From Coniferiporia sulphurascens (Eukaryota; Basidiomycota; Agaricomycetes; Hymenochaetales; Hymenochaetaceae): DNA of 64,000 nucleotides. The notes beneath the pieces are model-generated. The model saw only the letters and a list, made by a program, of their open reading frames with translations, searched no databases and was not told the origin of the DNA. The stretch is from positions 2,108,001 to 2,172,000 of the forward strand of contig NBBA01000004.1 of NCBI GenBank assembly GCA_002794785.1, read 5' to 3'. Positions within the stretch are counted from its first letter, which is position 1, and each line of letters begins with the position of its first letter. Positions 1 through 12,512 of this stretch are shown in pieces. The position numbers were made by a program, and so were the translations under genes.

Positions 1-914
1 GTAGGTAGGCTAAATGAACATTTCTTAGTTGCATCGATAAAGTAGGATACGCTGAGATTTCCATGAATCACAAGCGAACATCGTTTGGACTCGGGATATA
101 CATATATATTTAGTCTGTATCGACACCGAATGTCCGGACACATTTTGTACAAGGAACGGTATCAGGACGAGTCTCAAAGTTTTGTGGCTTTGGTCTTGAG
201 TCTAAACGCTTATGGCGCCCAAATACAATGCCGGAAGCCAGGAACCAACCCCCATATAAATCCGAGGCACGCTTAGGCTTTTGTATACGTAACAGAGAGC
301 CACTAGGGTCCGTGATTAGCCCCTGTCGATTGCGCACCGGTACGCAGCAACTACGGTAGTCATACACGCACACATTAGGTCAAGGATTTACCAAGGAATA
401 CGAAATGAAGCACAGCTCGATCCCACAAGTATCACACGGGCGGCTTCCATTGCAGGAATGCGCGTGTGCGAACGATCTCCTGAAACCTCCTTTTCTTCCT
501 TGCATGGGAAACCTGTTTCTCAGATGGACATACGGCCCATACGACGAAAATAAAATCGGAAGTGTCTGTTACGTGAGTTATCCGTAATTCGTTGTTTCCC
601 TCGTTGATGAAAGCTGTTATGTCGATGGGACCTTCCTGACAAGTCTAAATATCATCTTAAGGGTAGATCTCAAATAACAAATATGAGTATAACAACGTAC
701 CAAATCGAATGGCGACCACACGCGGTTGTGCCTTTCTATGTAAAACCAGGCAACTGGCCAGGTAGGTTCGGCAGTTTTAATTTTCTCCAGAACACTTTCA
801 GCTGCTGTTAAACCGGAAAAAGTGCCCTTTAGGTAGCAGCAAAAGTCGACTCTTATGAATTCCGACTTGGAGGAACTTTATAAACGGCAGAACATAAGAA
901 TACATTTTTGCTAC
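1..914. other. no recognisable gene
   Basis: Only short open frames with no recognisable domain and no convincing exon structure are visible. The stretch may be intergenic or contain the untranslated end of a gene that lies outside the window. Confidence 0.5.
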
Positions 915-1481
915 TTAACGGGAACAGACGTACCCCAGATCTTCGAGCCCTTCACTCCATCTCTTGGCGGCATCGGCCATTTCCTGACTAACGCTGAAAT
1001 TGCATGAGATGATACTCGCAGGACTGCGGCCGGGAACGAAGGCCCATATACCAGGCGTTGATTTCGGCAAGTCCAACGATGCAGAGTATAAACTGTCTTC
1101 ACCGAGGTAACTAACCCTCGGCGCATCAGAGCTACTCTCTTCTCTTGGGGGTGTCTGTATGCGCGGTCCTTCCACAAATCTGCCCTTCCAGAGCTGTGAT
1201 TCCCCTTCTTCCGGCTCATCCATCACAATATCTGTGTCACCCTCTTTATTCTTTATCTTTGGGCTGCCAGCAAGGGTCCTCGTCGTCTTGAATTGGTCTG
1301 TGAGTGTATCCAGAAATGATTCGGCTTCCTGCACCGTGTTTTGTTTCACTGCAGGGCCCTTATTCGATTCACGTTGCGAGAGTGGTGGAAACGGCGAGGC
1401 GTTCAGGATAGGGCGTCCCGGGTCAGTCTGATTGGACGCTGTGTCCTGATCGAGACGCTGAGGATTTGCGCAAGAGCTCAT
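915..1481 (-). CDS. hypothetical protein, low-complexity
   Basis: A 188-codon open frame starting at the ATG at 1481 (MSSCANPQRL) and ending in a stop at 915. The frame is also open upstream of this ATG, but only from a TTG. The product is hydrophilic, rich in Ser, Glu, Asp and Pro, with an acidic stretch near its middle and the C-terminal end GLEDLGYVCSR. There is no signal peptide, membrane segment or known domain that I recognise. It lies divergent from the cytochrome b5-domain gene. It may be the last exon of a longer gene, or a chance ORF. No function is assigned. Confidence 0.35.
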   Translation of the reverse strand: MSSCANPQRLDQDTASNQTDPGRPILNASPFPPLSQRESNKGPAVKQNTVQEAESFLDTLTDQFKTTRTLAGSPKIKNKEGDTDIVMDEPEEGESQLWKGRFVEGPRIQTPPREESSSDAPRVSYLGEDSLYSASLDLPKSTPGIWAFVPGRSPASIISCNFSVSQEMADAAKRWSEGLEDLGYVCSR

Positions 1482-1951
1482 TACAGTTAATTTTGTGCTA
1501 TGCCTCCATACTAAGTTTGTGACCAGCCAGATCATATGCCAGTAAATCTTGCTCCAGAGATGAAGCCTATTCTCGTGTTGTATCTGACGATCCGTCGGAG
1601 TCAACCGCGCGTACCAGTGGATATGTTCGAGGGTCTGGCGATGTCGTATTACTCCAGATATTTGAGACTAAAACTTGCAACAGATTATGAGAGGTCGAAG
1701 ATACGATTGGCTGGACAAATTGGTCCCGGGCCTCGGCGGATAGTGAAGTGACTGCAGTGGATATCTTCTTTTAGGCCAAAAGGAATAGTGCGAGTTCAAG
1801 TAAGTGGGGATAAGAGAGTCTGTGCATGGCGGTAAAACAAAACCGCCTCGAGCGCTGGACGCCCAGTCTGAGTCGGGGACGCCGCCGAATATGACTGCGG
1901 GACGGGAGAAACTTCGAAAACTATTCACCGATCGGATCACTAATCACCGGC
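1482..1951. other. divergent intergenic region
   Basis: Spacer of about 470 bp between the hypothetical minus-strand ORF and the cytochrome b5-domain gene. It may hold both promoters. I see no clear TATA box or other defined site. Confidence 0.3.
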
Positions 1952-2930
1952 ATGAAGCGCTCATACAGTACAGCTTCCGTTCTGGGAATGAGTTCGACGT
2001 TCGCCCACACAAGCAGTACTCGATCTCTTACTCACATCATGTCCGCATATCTGAGGAGCTGGTTAGGCGGGACACCCTTCTCCACCTCGGCGTCTGCGAC
2101 GGAAGAATCTGAAGTCTCGTTTAGCGTGTCCGCGCCTAGTGCGGAACACTCGCAAGAAGACAATGAATTGGAATCGGAATCGGACGCGGACTCTGACCGC
2201 ACCGATACGCCGCCTGCCTTTCCAGCTCTGAACAGCGCTCAGCGCCTAGGGTCAACGTCGAAGGTGGACAATACGCCGGCACTACCAAAAGTGTTGACTG
2301 ATGCGCAGCTGATGCCGCCACCACCGCTCCCTGCGAATGCTTTGCGCGTGCCGGGTGTGCCGCCCCCGCGGGCTGGCGCAGGTAATGCCTCGTCCAGCTT
2401 GGTGCCGCCCCCGTCTGCATCATCGACACTTGGACTTCCGCCGAGCACGGGCAAGCCTCTCGGGAAGAAGTTTAGGGAGAAAGTCGCTCTTGCGCCGGGT
2501 TGTGGCCCGCTTGACTGGGCAGCGCTGAAGTCATCAGGCGCAGATTTACGAGTGCGTTTCTACCCACTTTTGATGCGAATCTGCTGAGATATCAACATGC
2601 ACATTAACCGGGGCAGGGGGTTGACACTTTGCTTCGCGTGACGCCGTCAATGCTCAAACGGCATAATAAGAAAGACGACGCGTGGTCCGCGTTTAATGGC
2701 AAAGTGTACAATATCACGCCGTACTTGCCCTACCATCCTGGAGGTGAGAAGGAACTAATGCGCGTCGCTGGTCGGGACGGTACCAAGTTATTCTGTAAGC
2801 GAAATAAAATTATGCCGCACGTTCCCAGAAGCCTGATTGTGTAGCTTTGACGCATGCATGGGTCAACGTCGAATTCATGCTCGATGCATGCTTGGTCGGC
2901 CTCCTCGTTTCTGAGTCTTATGGATCATAG
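1952..2930 (+). CDS. cytochrome b5 heme-binding domain protein (Irc21-like)
   Basis: Three exons: 1952-2551, 2617-2794 and 2845-2930, with introns of 65 and 50 nt. The first 200 residues are disordered and rich in Ser, Pro and Ala. The C-terminal part is a cytochrome b5 fold: LRVTPSMLKRHNKKDDAW, then NGKVYNITPYLPYHPGG with the first heme-ligand His in HPGG, then AGRDGTKLF. The third exon restores LTHAWVN with the second axial His. Family knowledge: these single-domain b5 proteins (yeast Irc21 and relatives) are soluble electron carriers or of unknown partner. Splicing is needed, because without removing the second intron the frame stops before the second His. The start is the first ATG of the frame; the Met 13 codons later is an alternative. 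Confidence 0.8.
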
Positions 2931-3281
2931 AGCTGCATCATAGATTTTTCGCCCTCATTTGTAGACGTCAGCCGTACGCTTAGAGAAACTTCCTTGCATG
3001 CTCAATCGTTTCGCCCTGTTCACACACGGATCAGATTCGCTGTTAGTATACCCCATATCTGCTATCTTCCTGTATCTACTCATATCTGTAGCATTTGCAT
3101 TTTATTCTCCATCCGCTTCGCATTCGTAACGCTATGGGATCGTATAGAGTCGTAGGTATCGCAAAATACATGTAGGGTTGTCGCAGGAATCTAAAAAAAA
3201 TTAAACCAAAAACCGACTATTCCTAAGCCCAAAGTACAAATGTTAATATACAAATAGACGGAAACGAGAAAGATGATGCGG
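2931..3281. other. convergent intergenic region
   Basis: The 3' ends of the b5-domain gene and the SUR7-like gene face each other across about 350 bp of AT-rich sequence. No gene is visible. It probably contains both polyadenylation regions. Confidence 0.4.
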
Positions 3282-4405
3282 TTAAATGCTGTACGCAAGG
3301 TGGGGCGAGGCCCTAGGATGATGGCTTCTGCCCACGCAGCCACAGCCTGAGCTCATAGAGACAATAGCAAGCGCAACGACTGCACCAATGGACATCCATA
3401 TCTGCAATATTCAGCGCCAGCGCGAGGAGACAGGACATATAGTATTTAGCAAGACAGATAAATAACATAGTAAGGTATAGAAGATGGTTGGTAGGACTTA
3501 CGCATGGTCCCAGACTCGCCTCGAACCCCAGGGCATGAAAGCGCCGCACGCCGACGATGAAAAGCGCGAGCGCGAATGCAAGCGCGACAAGCGATGAGAG
3601 GAACGCCAGAAATGCCAAGCACGTGAAGGCAGGGCTGGGGAAATAGCGGTCACGTCGATACGTGCATAGCGGAGGGATCAAACTGAGCAGCGCGAGCAGT
3701 GTCAGGCCAGCAGCTGATTGGGATAATGACGTGTCAGCTTAGTTTAAGGACAGCTAAAGAAAGAAGCTGATAGCATGAATCAAAAAAAGAAATATGAAGA
3801 GGCGCCAGTGTCTTTCCAGAGATCTCGGTTCAGGCTGTGAGCTTCATCAAAGTATTTTTCTTTAGTGCAGTTTTATCCCGAAGACCGCGTTCGCAAAGGA
3901 GGCAGGGGACGAGTCTTAGTATCCGGTCTACTGTTTATCGTAGCGGCCCCGGGAGATGGTATCACTGCGGAAGGGAAGCAAGGAAGAAATGACATGATAT
4001 GAAGACTCACCAACAGGATACAAAACAAGAGCTTTTGTCAACCAGAATGTGAGTTCTGGCGAAATAATACCTAGCCTGCGGGACACGGCATGTAATAAGT
4101 AAATATTGGCGACCGATGCGCTAAGGCAGACCATACGCTTTCGGGGAGCACCGTGACCCGTTATCCAGGCAAGTCCCCAATAGCCCGTATATCATACCTC
4201 CATTTTGTGATGTATGCAAGAAGTAAACTTTCGTGATAAAAGGTGTGGAGAACGTTATGATCGCACTAAACAGGTGCGTCGTTGGAGGTACGACAGAAAA
4301 CAACGGCGTGAGTCCCAGTGGGATTAGAAGAGGAGGGGAACGAGCTTACAGAAGTGCAAGTGCAACGAGGGAGAGTAGCCACACAAATATATGCAGCACG
4401 AGCAT
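3282..4405 (-). CDS. SUR7/PalI-family four-TM membrane protein
   Basis: Five exons give a continuous 193-residue frame: 4350-4405, 4132-4265, 4011-4070, 3502-3713 and 3282-3401. Membrane segments are visible at the N-terminus (MLVLHIFVWLLSLVALALL), in AAGLTLLALLSLIPPL, in FTCLAFLAFLSSLVALAF with ALALFIVGV, and near the C-terminus (SIGAVVALAIV). Between TM1 and TM2 a short extracellular loop carries the family-like GLLGTCLDNGSRCSPKAYG with two Cys residues. Family knowledge: SUR7/PalI proteins act at the plasma membrane in cortical patches (eisosome/MCC) or in pH sensing. Exon 3 uses the AG just after an in-frame stop as acceptor. The third intron is long (297 nt). Which subfamily it belongs to is not resolved. 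Confidence 0.7.
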
Positions 4406-5239
4406 CGTCGATTGATTGAGTGTTGCGTGATCAAGGTTAAAGGTTGATTTAGAGGAATAGAGTCCGAGGAGTTCAGAGTTGGTTCGTTAGCTCGTCAGTC
4501 AGGCGTCGTGGTCATAAGAAAGTCAATCCGTGGGGCAGAATGGCGGTTCTGAGCAGATCAGTACTGGTGGGGAAGCAGTCGAATGTATGCGTGACCCCTC
4601 GTCAAGGAGGACAGGAGAGGTGCCCGAGTCGGGCAAAGCACTGCTAGAGTGTAATCGAACCATTCGCGTGAGAAGAGCTGCGGTGGATCAGCACGTGACT
4701 TACATCGTGGCTTGGACTTACCCACGCGCAACGCGCCGTGTGGCCGTCTCCCTTACTCCTGCATTTACATACCTACGAAACTATTTCACTATCTAGCCAT
4801 ATTTTTTCAGGGATGAAGGCGTAATACCCCGCATATCATCTACCACGCCAGTCCCCCGCATTAATATTGCCTCTACGCGAGATCTCCAACCGGGGCCGAA
4901 CAGTATTAAACATGAAGTCTGTTTGATTTGTGGAGCGCAGCCAACAACCCCCATAAGATACGCTGTTCATTTGAAAGATGCACTTGGGTGAATGAAGATC
5001 GAGATACTGATCCTATCGTCGTTTTTACGATTAATATCCGAAAGATTAATGTACATATGGCGGAGTGGGGAATCGAATGACCGCAGGTGGGCCACGTGTA
5101 TTACGTAGCTATTTTCCGACCATGTGGCCTGCAGTGGTTCGTCGCGTCCGTCGCGGCCCCTTTTTACTCGTCTTTCGTTCATTCCCATGTAAAGCACTAT
5201 GGTACGTCTCTCCCATCTCCGTGTTGGAAAGGAATCTCG
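4406..5239. other. divergent intergenic region
   Basis: Region of about 830 bp between the SUR7-like gene (minus) and the coiled-coil membrane protein gene (plus). Open frames here are short and low in complexity, and I do not support them as genes. Probably promoter and 5' UTR sequence for both neighbours. Confidence 0.35.
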
Positions 5240-8147
5240 ATGCTCATTGGGCAGCAGACTACTAACAGTAGAAACCGCGACTCAGTCGCAGACCTCGAGG
5301 AAGAACTGTACGACATATTTACATCGCACCACGAATCCCGCGCAAATGCCAACGGGGAGCCCGCAATACCAGCTAGCACGCTTGTCGACGTGATTCGCGT
5401 CTTTGGAGAGCTTCACGATGGCATGCAACTGCTCTCAGAAGACGAAGAGAGCAAACTGGCCGAGCTCGTCAGCGCCAACCCAGGGCTTGAAGTCACCCCA
5501 ACTATCCTCCTAGGCTTCTTGTCTGCCCTCACAGCGCATAGTCCGAAAGGTTCTCCCGACACGGACACCATTGACCTGCAGGCAAGTGGAAGCGGTGGGG
5601 AGGATGACTCGGCCAACAACGGCCGGTCCTCTCGCTCGTCAAGCCGCGGACCACCACCTCAGACACCAAACTCGGGACGATTTCCCGAATCCCCCTTTGA
5701 CAGTGGTCGTCGCCAGCGCACAGCCCCACTTCAGCACGCTGTACCATCTAGTTGGAACTCAAAGCGGGCGCTACAGTCAGGAAGGAGACGGAGTGACGCA
5801 GGAAGCTATGGACGCGCTACGAGCGATTCAGAGGTTCGTGGCTCATACCGGAGTCCATTAGTGATCTGACTTCTCTGCTTTAGTCGGCTACGCCTTCACG
5901 GCCCAGCTCACGCGCACGCGCACGTTCGCGCGCTCCCTCAAACCCTACTTCACCTCGGGGCTCACATCTTGACCTTTGGAGTGTCTCCTCTCCGCCAATG
6001 CGGCCCTCGTCACGTGCTCACTCGCGTGGACAGTACCACAATTCGAGCATTAGTAGTATCGACGGGATGACGTCACCAGAGGGACGCGGAGGCTTTGGCT
6101 ACGAAGGCGACTCGTTTGAGCGCTCGCCACGGCATGCTTCTGATACGGATTCGGAGGACGACGATGACGGCGAGGACCCAACTCTCGGGCTTGTGCTCGA
6201 CCGCAACGCCTCAGCGTCGATGGCTTCGCTTGAATCTCTTGAGCGCGAGGAGGCTCTCGAACGTACGAACCAGGAGTTGCAACGCAGAGTAATGGAGCAA
6301 GACCGCGCTTTGCAGAAAAAGATTACAGAGCACGAAGTTGAACTGGAGGAATTGGAAAACTTATTGGAGGAAACCAAGAGTGAGCTGAGCGCCAAAATGA
6401 GGGAAGAAAAGGAACTCCGTGCCAAGGAGACGAGGTACATCCACCAGATTTCGGCCCTCGAGAGCGACATCGCGGAGCGGCAGAGGGCTTTGGAAGCCTC
6501 AAAGTCCGCATACCAGAGCCTACAGAAGCAGTATCAAGAGCAGTGCAGTGAGTATTCCAATTTGATTCTTTCCTCCTCTTTCTGACGTAAAAAACTCTAG
6601 CTGAGGCGGAACACTTGAGAAACGGCCTTCGTACGCGGGATCAGCAGTTTCGCGAATCGGTCGACAAGATCTCCTTGCACGGTCTTGAGATTAACAAGTG
6701 GCAGCAGCAGATGGATCAGATGGAGCAACATACCCAACATCTGGAGGCACAGCTTGTTGCCGCGCGTGAGGCTCAGGCCCAACTTGACGAGCAAAAGCAA
6801 GAGAATATGCTCCTCAAGGAGACGATTGACCGCATGCGCTTTGACATGGACGAGCTTCGCACCAAAGCGGACGGCAGTCTTGTCCCGGCTGGTTCAGGCC
6901 GCGATAGCGTCCATGGGAGCATTGGCAAAAGTCTTGGTGTTGAGCTGCAGAGGATGAAGGGAAAGTGGCCCGGGGAAGACGACACAGATGAGGATGAGAG
7001 CACGGCAGTGAGCGATGACGGGAGTGGCGACGGGGACACTGAAGGCGAGGATGTGGTGCAAACCATCATCACACGTCGTAAGAAGGTTCGATATTCCCTT
7101 CTTATATTATCTGAATATTACTTACAATAATTTCAGAAGGTTACAAGTCGTGCGATGAAAAGGGTGGAGACAATAGAGTTCGAGGACGTAAGGCACTACT
7201 CTGACGCGTATACACAACATGATGTGTCAGAGTTCGCTACGTCCACTATGACACAGACGGATCCGGAACCCAAGAGGCTCACATCAACTTTTTGCGCCCA
7301 AACCGAGAGTACCCCGATCGTATCATCCGCAATTCAGACGGACCCTGTTGTTGTAACTCCGCCCACCGTGAAAGTTGAGATGGAGATTCAAACAGATGCA
7401 CCAGAGCCTGAGCCTTCCCGTTCTGTCACCCCCGAGGAAAGTACAGCATCATCGTCATCGACACTCCTCCCACCTACGCCTAAGCCTGCTCCGCGCGACC
7501 TCCCTCCCTCCTATGCCGAAAGCAGCAAGTCCGGAGAAGAACTCGAGCAGCGCGATATACGTGTCGCTGCAGAAGCGATCCGTAAATGGCACAAGGGCCT
7601 AGATGTGCCTCTCTCACCGATACGTGGCGGCGTCTCCGAGGAAACGCTGGAGGAGTGGGCCGCTCTCAAAGGAGAAATGGGATTCGAGTGTCTCGCGATC
7701 GACAAGGTGCTTGAGATGTCACTGAAGACGGGCCCGCGTGACGGCGCGCGTAGTGAGCGCTCGAGCTCGAGCGGCGGGAGCGCTGGTCCGAGAGGGCGCA
7801 GGAACCGCTTCTACAACATCTACAACACGTTCGTGTACGGACGTGAAGACGCGGACGCGGATCGAGACCGTGACCGCGACCGCTCGCTTGCAGCGGGGCT
7901 GACGCAGGCAGCAGTTGTACTCGGTGTATGTGTCCTCGCGGCCGGCGTGTTGAGTGGGCCATACATGCAGCCGCAATACCACGTGCCTGGCGGCCCGTCA
8001 TATTATGACCGTGCGGCGTGGTCTGAGTTTAATAGACTGTATCCTGTCGGCGAGGGTTTCGTCCCCGATGGTGCCGCGACCGTATGGGATTTCCTCGGAC
8101 GTGTGGGCGGTGGCGCAGCCCGGATGGCGCGCGGTTGGCCGGCGTAA
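5240..8147 (+). CDS. coiled-coil, C-terminally anchored membrane protein, KASH/LINC-like candidate
   Basis: Four exons: 5240-5833, 5884-6547, 6601-7085 and 7137-8147. The N-terminal 90 residues (VADLEEELYDIFTSHHES onward, repeated helix and loop pattern) look EF-hand-like. A Ser/Arg/Pro-rich disordered part follows, then a long heptad-rich coiled coil of about 190 residues (LESLEREEALERTNQELQ to MRFDMDELRTK), an acidic linker, several T-Q-T-D-P-like repeats, and one hydrophobic segment near the C-terminus (LTQAAVVLGVCVLAAGVL) followed by a tail of about 65 residues. An EF-hand-like head, coiled coil and C-terminal anchor is the layout of KASH5/Kms-type nuclear-envelope proteins that link microtubule motors to SUN proteins. 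That identity is inference: the tail lacks the classic animal PPPX end. The start could lie upstream, since the frame is open back to an ATG at 5087. Confidence 0.55.
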
Positions 8148-8856
8148 AAACTGCTACCCTTTAGCAGGATCGATGATCCGTCCCCGTCTTTCTTTTTCTT
8201 TTTCCCCTCCTCTGTTCGCCGGTTATATATGTCATTATGTCTTATATGTTTATATGGTTCATAGCTCACTCCGCCATGCACGCGCCACGCTCCTTATCCT
8301 ACCCATCAGCTCAGTATTTCTGGCTCTTTTTTTAGAACGCCACGAACCATCGTCCCTCACTTTCCCTGCATTTTTCTGATTCTTATTTTCGCTCTGCTTT
8401 CGTTTCACCTCTTTACCTTCTATATTGTCGTTTATGGTCGTCTACGGACTACGTGTACTCTATGGCCGGAGGCCTGTACTTCTAACATCTAACAGCACAC
8501 CCGCGAGTGTATCCCATTCGCCTAACTTTACCTTCGTAGTACAGAATTTACTCCAGTTTACTTAGGTAGTCAAGTTTCAGCAATATCATGTGCAAGCCCC
8601 TTTCTTCTTTTACTGATGAGATCCCAGACAGCTGCATTAGACGCTTGCTCAGTCCCTTGGTTTGTTGTGACAAAAAAACCATGTTTTTCAATGAAGGGGG
8701 CTGTTTGAATGAAAACTACAATACAGTTGCCATGTGCGTACACTAATGAGAGGAAGGTTTATAATGGTCTAAGCAAGGCAGCCGTCCTCTCTGCACGGTG
8801 TGTGTATGGAAGCGTACCTTAGAAAACTAGAGATTAATAAGATAAACACAGCACGA
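8148..8856. other. convergent 3' region
   Basis: The 3' flanks of the coiled-coil gene and the Lon gene. A pyrimidine-rich stretch follows the first stop codon near 8190-8220. No additional gene is visible. Confidence 0.4.
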
Positions 8857-11800
8857 TCAAAGCGAGAGTGTGTCTTTCCATCTCTCGGTAATGCTCTCTC
8901 CCCGGAAGACTTCATGCAGGACCTCCCTAACATCCTCGACGTAGACGAAACGAATGCCGGTCTTGACACTGTCTGGTACGTTCTCCTCAATGTCCATCCG
9001 GTTGGCCTGAGGGGCAATTATCGTCTTGATGCCTGCGCGATGCGCAGCAAGAATCTTCCCCTTTAGCCCTCCGACGGGTAAGACTTGACCAACGAGTGAA
9101 ATTTCCCCAGTCATTGCTGAAGAGTCAGAACGGTAAGTTTTTTTGCTCCGAAACGAACACCGTAGGACTTACCGATATCAGGGTCGACCCTTGCCTTTGT
9201 GAAAAGCGAAACGAATGCCGTAAGGATAGCGGTACCCGCGCTAGGTCCCTCCTTGCCTATGCTCCCTTCCGGCATGTGCACGTGTAGATCAATCTCGGTC
9301 ATGAACTGATCCGTAGGTGTAGCAGTGATGCCAAGTTCATACGCGTGGCTTTTCACCCAACTCAGGGCAATCTGTGCACTCTCCCTGATTACTTCGCCAA
9401 GTTTACCTGTTAATTGGATGCCACCTTTTCCAGGCATGCTCTGGAACAGATGACATCAGCACGGAATTCAAGAAATCAAAGGAGTGTAGTACTAACAGTA
9501 GCCTCGATGGGCATCACTGCACCCGAACCATTGCCGAGGTATCCAAGACCTGTGCTCACGCCCGGAGGAGGGGCAAAGCCATACATTCTGTCCTTGTAAT
9601 AAACTGGTGGACCAACGTACTCCAATAAATTGTCAGGTGTAATACGGATGTGCACGCTTTCGGGAACCTTAAGCGGTTTGCGTTCCTCAGTCGTCACGAC
9701 CTTCTCCTCACTGGGCTCCGACCCTTCTTTGGTTGTTTCTGATGCACCGGTCTCCGACAAAGGCGCATTGCTGGGCGGTTCTTGTGACTCAACAGTCTTC
9801 AGCTCTTGAGATGTTGCGAGCTTCGACTCAGGTTTAGCAGGCTCTGGCTCAGGGAATACATCCTCTCCTAAATCTTTGACAATATTAAGTGCGGCTTTGC
9901 GATAGATCTAATAATAGCAGATGTCAGGTGAGAAATATGATGACTTAGTACAGGAAATTGTAATAATCGCATACCTTGTCAATGTGCTTTTTGAGGTTGC
10001 GGACGCCGCTCTCACGACAATAGTATTTAATGAGCGAATCAACAGCAGCGGGATCCAGCACGACATCGGCATCTTTCAGACCCGATCCCTCCTTAGCTTG
10101 CGGACCCAGATATTTTTCTGCAATAACGGTCTTCTCCTCCGACACATATCCACTCACTTCTATGACCTCCATACGATCCAGGAGAGGAGCGGGAATAGTG
10201 TCAAGCATGTTAGCCGTGCAGACGAAAAGGACATGAGAAAGGTCAACGGGAACGTCCATGCTATAAAATCAGAGTTCCATAAGCAATATGATCAAAAGGC
10301 TGAGGACATGCAAAGAACGTACTAGTGGTCCAAGAATGCAGAGTTTTGCTCCGGGTCTAACATTTCTAGTAGTGCACTCGCAGGATCGCCATTGTAGCCC
10401 TTGCCAATCTTATCGACTTCGTCAATGAGAATGAGCGGATTCTCAGTACCCACGCGCTTCAGCGCCTGAATGATCTTGCTCGGAAGGGCGCCGACATACG
10501 TTCGGCGATGGCCTTTGATCTCCGCAATGTCCGTTAAGCCGCCAACTGAAAAACGGAAAAATTGACGATTGAGTGCGCGCGCAATGGACTTGCCAATCGA
10601 AGTCTTTCCGACACCCGGAGGACCGACAAAGCACAAAATTTTGCCTTCAACGGTCCCACGCAGTTTACCGACCGCAAGGAATTCTAGAATGCGATCCTTT
10701 ACGTCCTTAAGGCCGTAATGATCCTCATCAAGCACCTTCACGGCATGGGCAATAGAGAAATTCTCGGGTGAGTGCACCCCCCACGGAATCTAATAATATC
10801 ATATTTAGAACAGCATCAGTGTCAAAACCGAGGTGACTAACCTGCGTAAGCCACTCCAAATAGTTGCGCGTGACATTTGCCTCTGAAGCAGCAGGTTCAA
10901 GATGCACAAGTTTGTTTAGCTCTTCATCAAATACTTTGCGTACGCCTTCGGGCATTTTCAATGCATTCGCACGCTCCTTGAACTTTTCGATGAGTTTGTC
11001 TTTTCCATCCGATTCCATGCCAAGCTCTTTCTTGATACCTTTGAGCTGTTCCATGAGATAGTATTCACGCTGGCGCTTCGCAATCTTGCTGTCGACATCA
11101 CGCGAAAGCTTGCTCTGCAGTTGCGCATTGATGAGTTCCTTCTTTAACACGAGCAGAGCTTTGCGGAGGCGGTCCTCAACCGCAAGCGACTCGAGAACGT
11201 CCTGCAGCTCACCAACCTCGCCCGTTGACACAGCTGCTGCGAAGTCCGCAAGTTTATCCGGTTCATCGAAAACGTTTGTCGCGACCTGATTCATAGAGAA
11301 GTTTGTAATTTGGTCCCGGAAGAGCGGATTCAACTGTGCGATGTCCTTGAAAACGGAGACGATTTCGGACATAAAAGCACGAATGTGTTGGTCGTCCTTA
11401 TTGTACGGCAGAGTTCCAAGGTTTTCGACGTTGACAAGCGAGATATTGAAGTTCTGCAGGAAGGCTGTTTGAAGAGGTACTAAAGGAATATCAGCATGAA
11501 GACTTAGTGGAAAAGACGTGCCATGCTTACAATGCGCCTGGTGCGTCACCTCCGTGGGGTGGTCATTCTCCGGCGGGGGAGTAGCAGGTGGTGTCGGTAA
11601 ACCATCTAAGCCTTCTTCCACATTGATGACAGAACCCATCGATGCGCTGTTTCCCGCTCTCACAAGCTCCGTAAGTTTAATTCTCCGATGGGGATACAAC
11701 ACGGCAGTGAGACCTTCCTCTTTTCCGTCCTTGCCTGCGGCTGTAAATACGCTTGTGATCTGAGCGAACACACCGACGCTGTGCACCGAGTTAATGTCCG

Positions 11801-12512
11801 TGATTACATCGCTGTCCGTATTCTCGTCCTTGAGCAAAAATGCACCTAAATATGGTTGCCCGCGCTTCATCATCTCTTTGATCGCCGCAACGACACCCGG
11901 ATTGCGCACCACAACGGCTTTGTAGAAGCCAGGGAAGAGCGGGCGTCGAGCGATAGGAAGAGCCAAGACCTGTGGGTAGTTCTCTGGGACAGACTGTTTG
12001 GATATCTGCGTCGAGGAGCCGGATGAAGATCCTGAAGAAGAGGGTGGTAACTGGCCAGAAGAACCCGAATCTCCAGAGCTGCCTGACTCATCGCCGCCAG
12101 CAGGAGATTGTGCTGAAGAAGACGACGCCGAGCCACGTCCTGTGCCATTATCCGCAGATTTCAACCGTACATCCGCGTCCTTGTCAACGCTGCCATCTTG
12201 CTCCGCAGATGACTCCGTCTCTGTAGCATCCGGCTTCGGTTCGGCTTCATCATCCTCGTCTTCGTTGTTTCTTCTGGTATTAATCCAGCGAGGATGACAC
12301 ACCACGGTGGTTGGTCGCGGATAACTAGCGACGGACGAGCTATAAAATGAACGCATCCGCACGAAAACAGCTTGCTGTCGTAACCGTGAATGTAAATGAG
12401 TGGCACATGGCGGCTGGAAGTGCAAGCTCGACGGGCCGGGGTCACGGAGCACACGACATGTCTGGCGAGGCCTCTTCGCCGCCGCAGATAAGAATGAAGC
12501 AGTAAAGCTCAT
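8857..12512 (-). CDS. PIM1: mitochondrial ATP-dependent Lon protease
   Basis: Seven exons (12512-11531, 11479-10842, 10789-10323, 10260-9975, 9907-9497, 9440-9173, 9116-8857) join to 3,312 nt, 1,103 residues, in one frame. The N-terminus is rich in Arg, Ser and Ala with few acidic residues, as in a mitochondrial targeting sequence. Next come a low-complexity acidic/Ser linker, the Lon N-domain ([20 protein letters not shown]), a coiled helical part ([15 protein letters not shown]), the AAA+ module with Walker [10 protein letters not shown] and Walker [10 protein letters not shown], and the protease domain with the catalytic Ser in GPSAGTAI and the Lys in [14 protein letters not shown]. Lon/PIM1 degrades misfolded matrix proteins and supports mtDNA maintenance. 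The first intron, 51 nt, is in frame, so a reader ignoring it would see extra residues. An acidic Ser/Glu-rich insertion of about 80 residues lies between the AAA+ and protease parts, as in other fungal homologues. Confidence 0.95.

Noticed and set aside
4530..4796. 88-codon plus-strand ORF between the SUR7-like and coiled-coil genes
   Set aside because: No domain, biased composition, and its position is a divergent promoter region.
5058..5130. Possible minus-strand tRNA (T-loop-like sequence)
   Set aside because: The flanking stem does not pair and no anticodon arm or acceptor stem can be formed.
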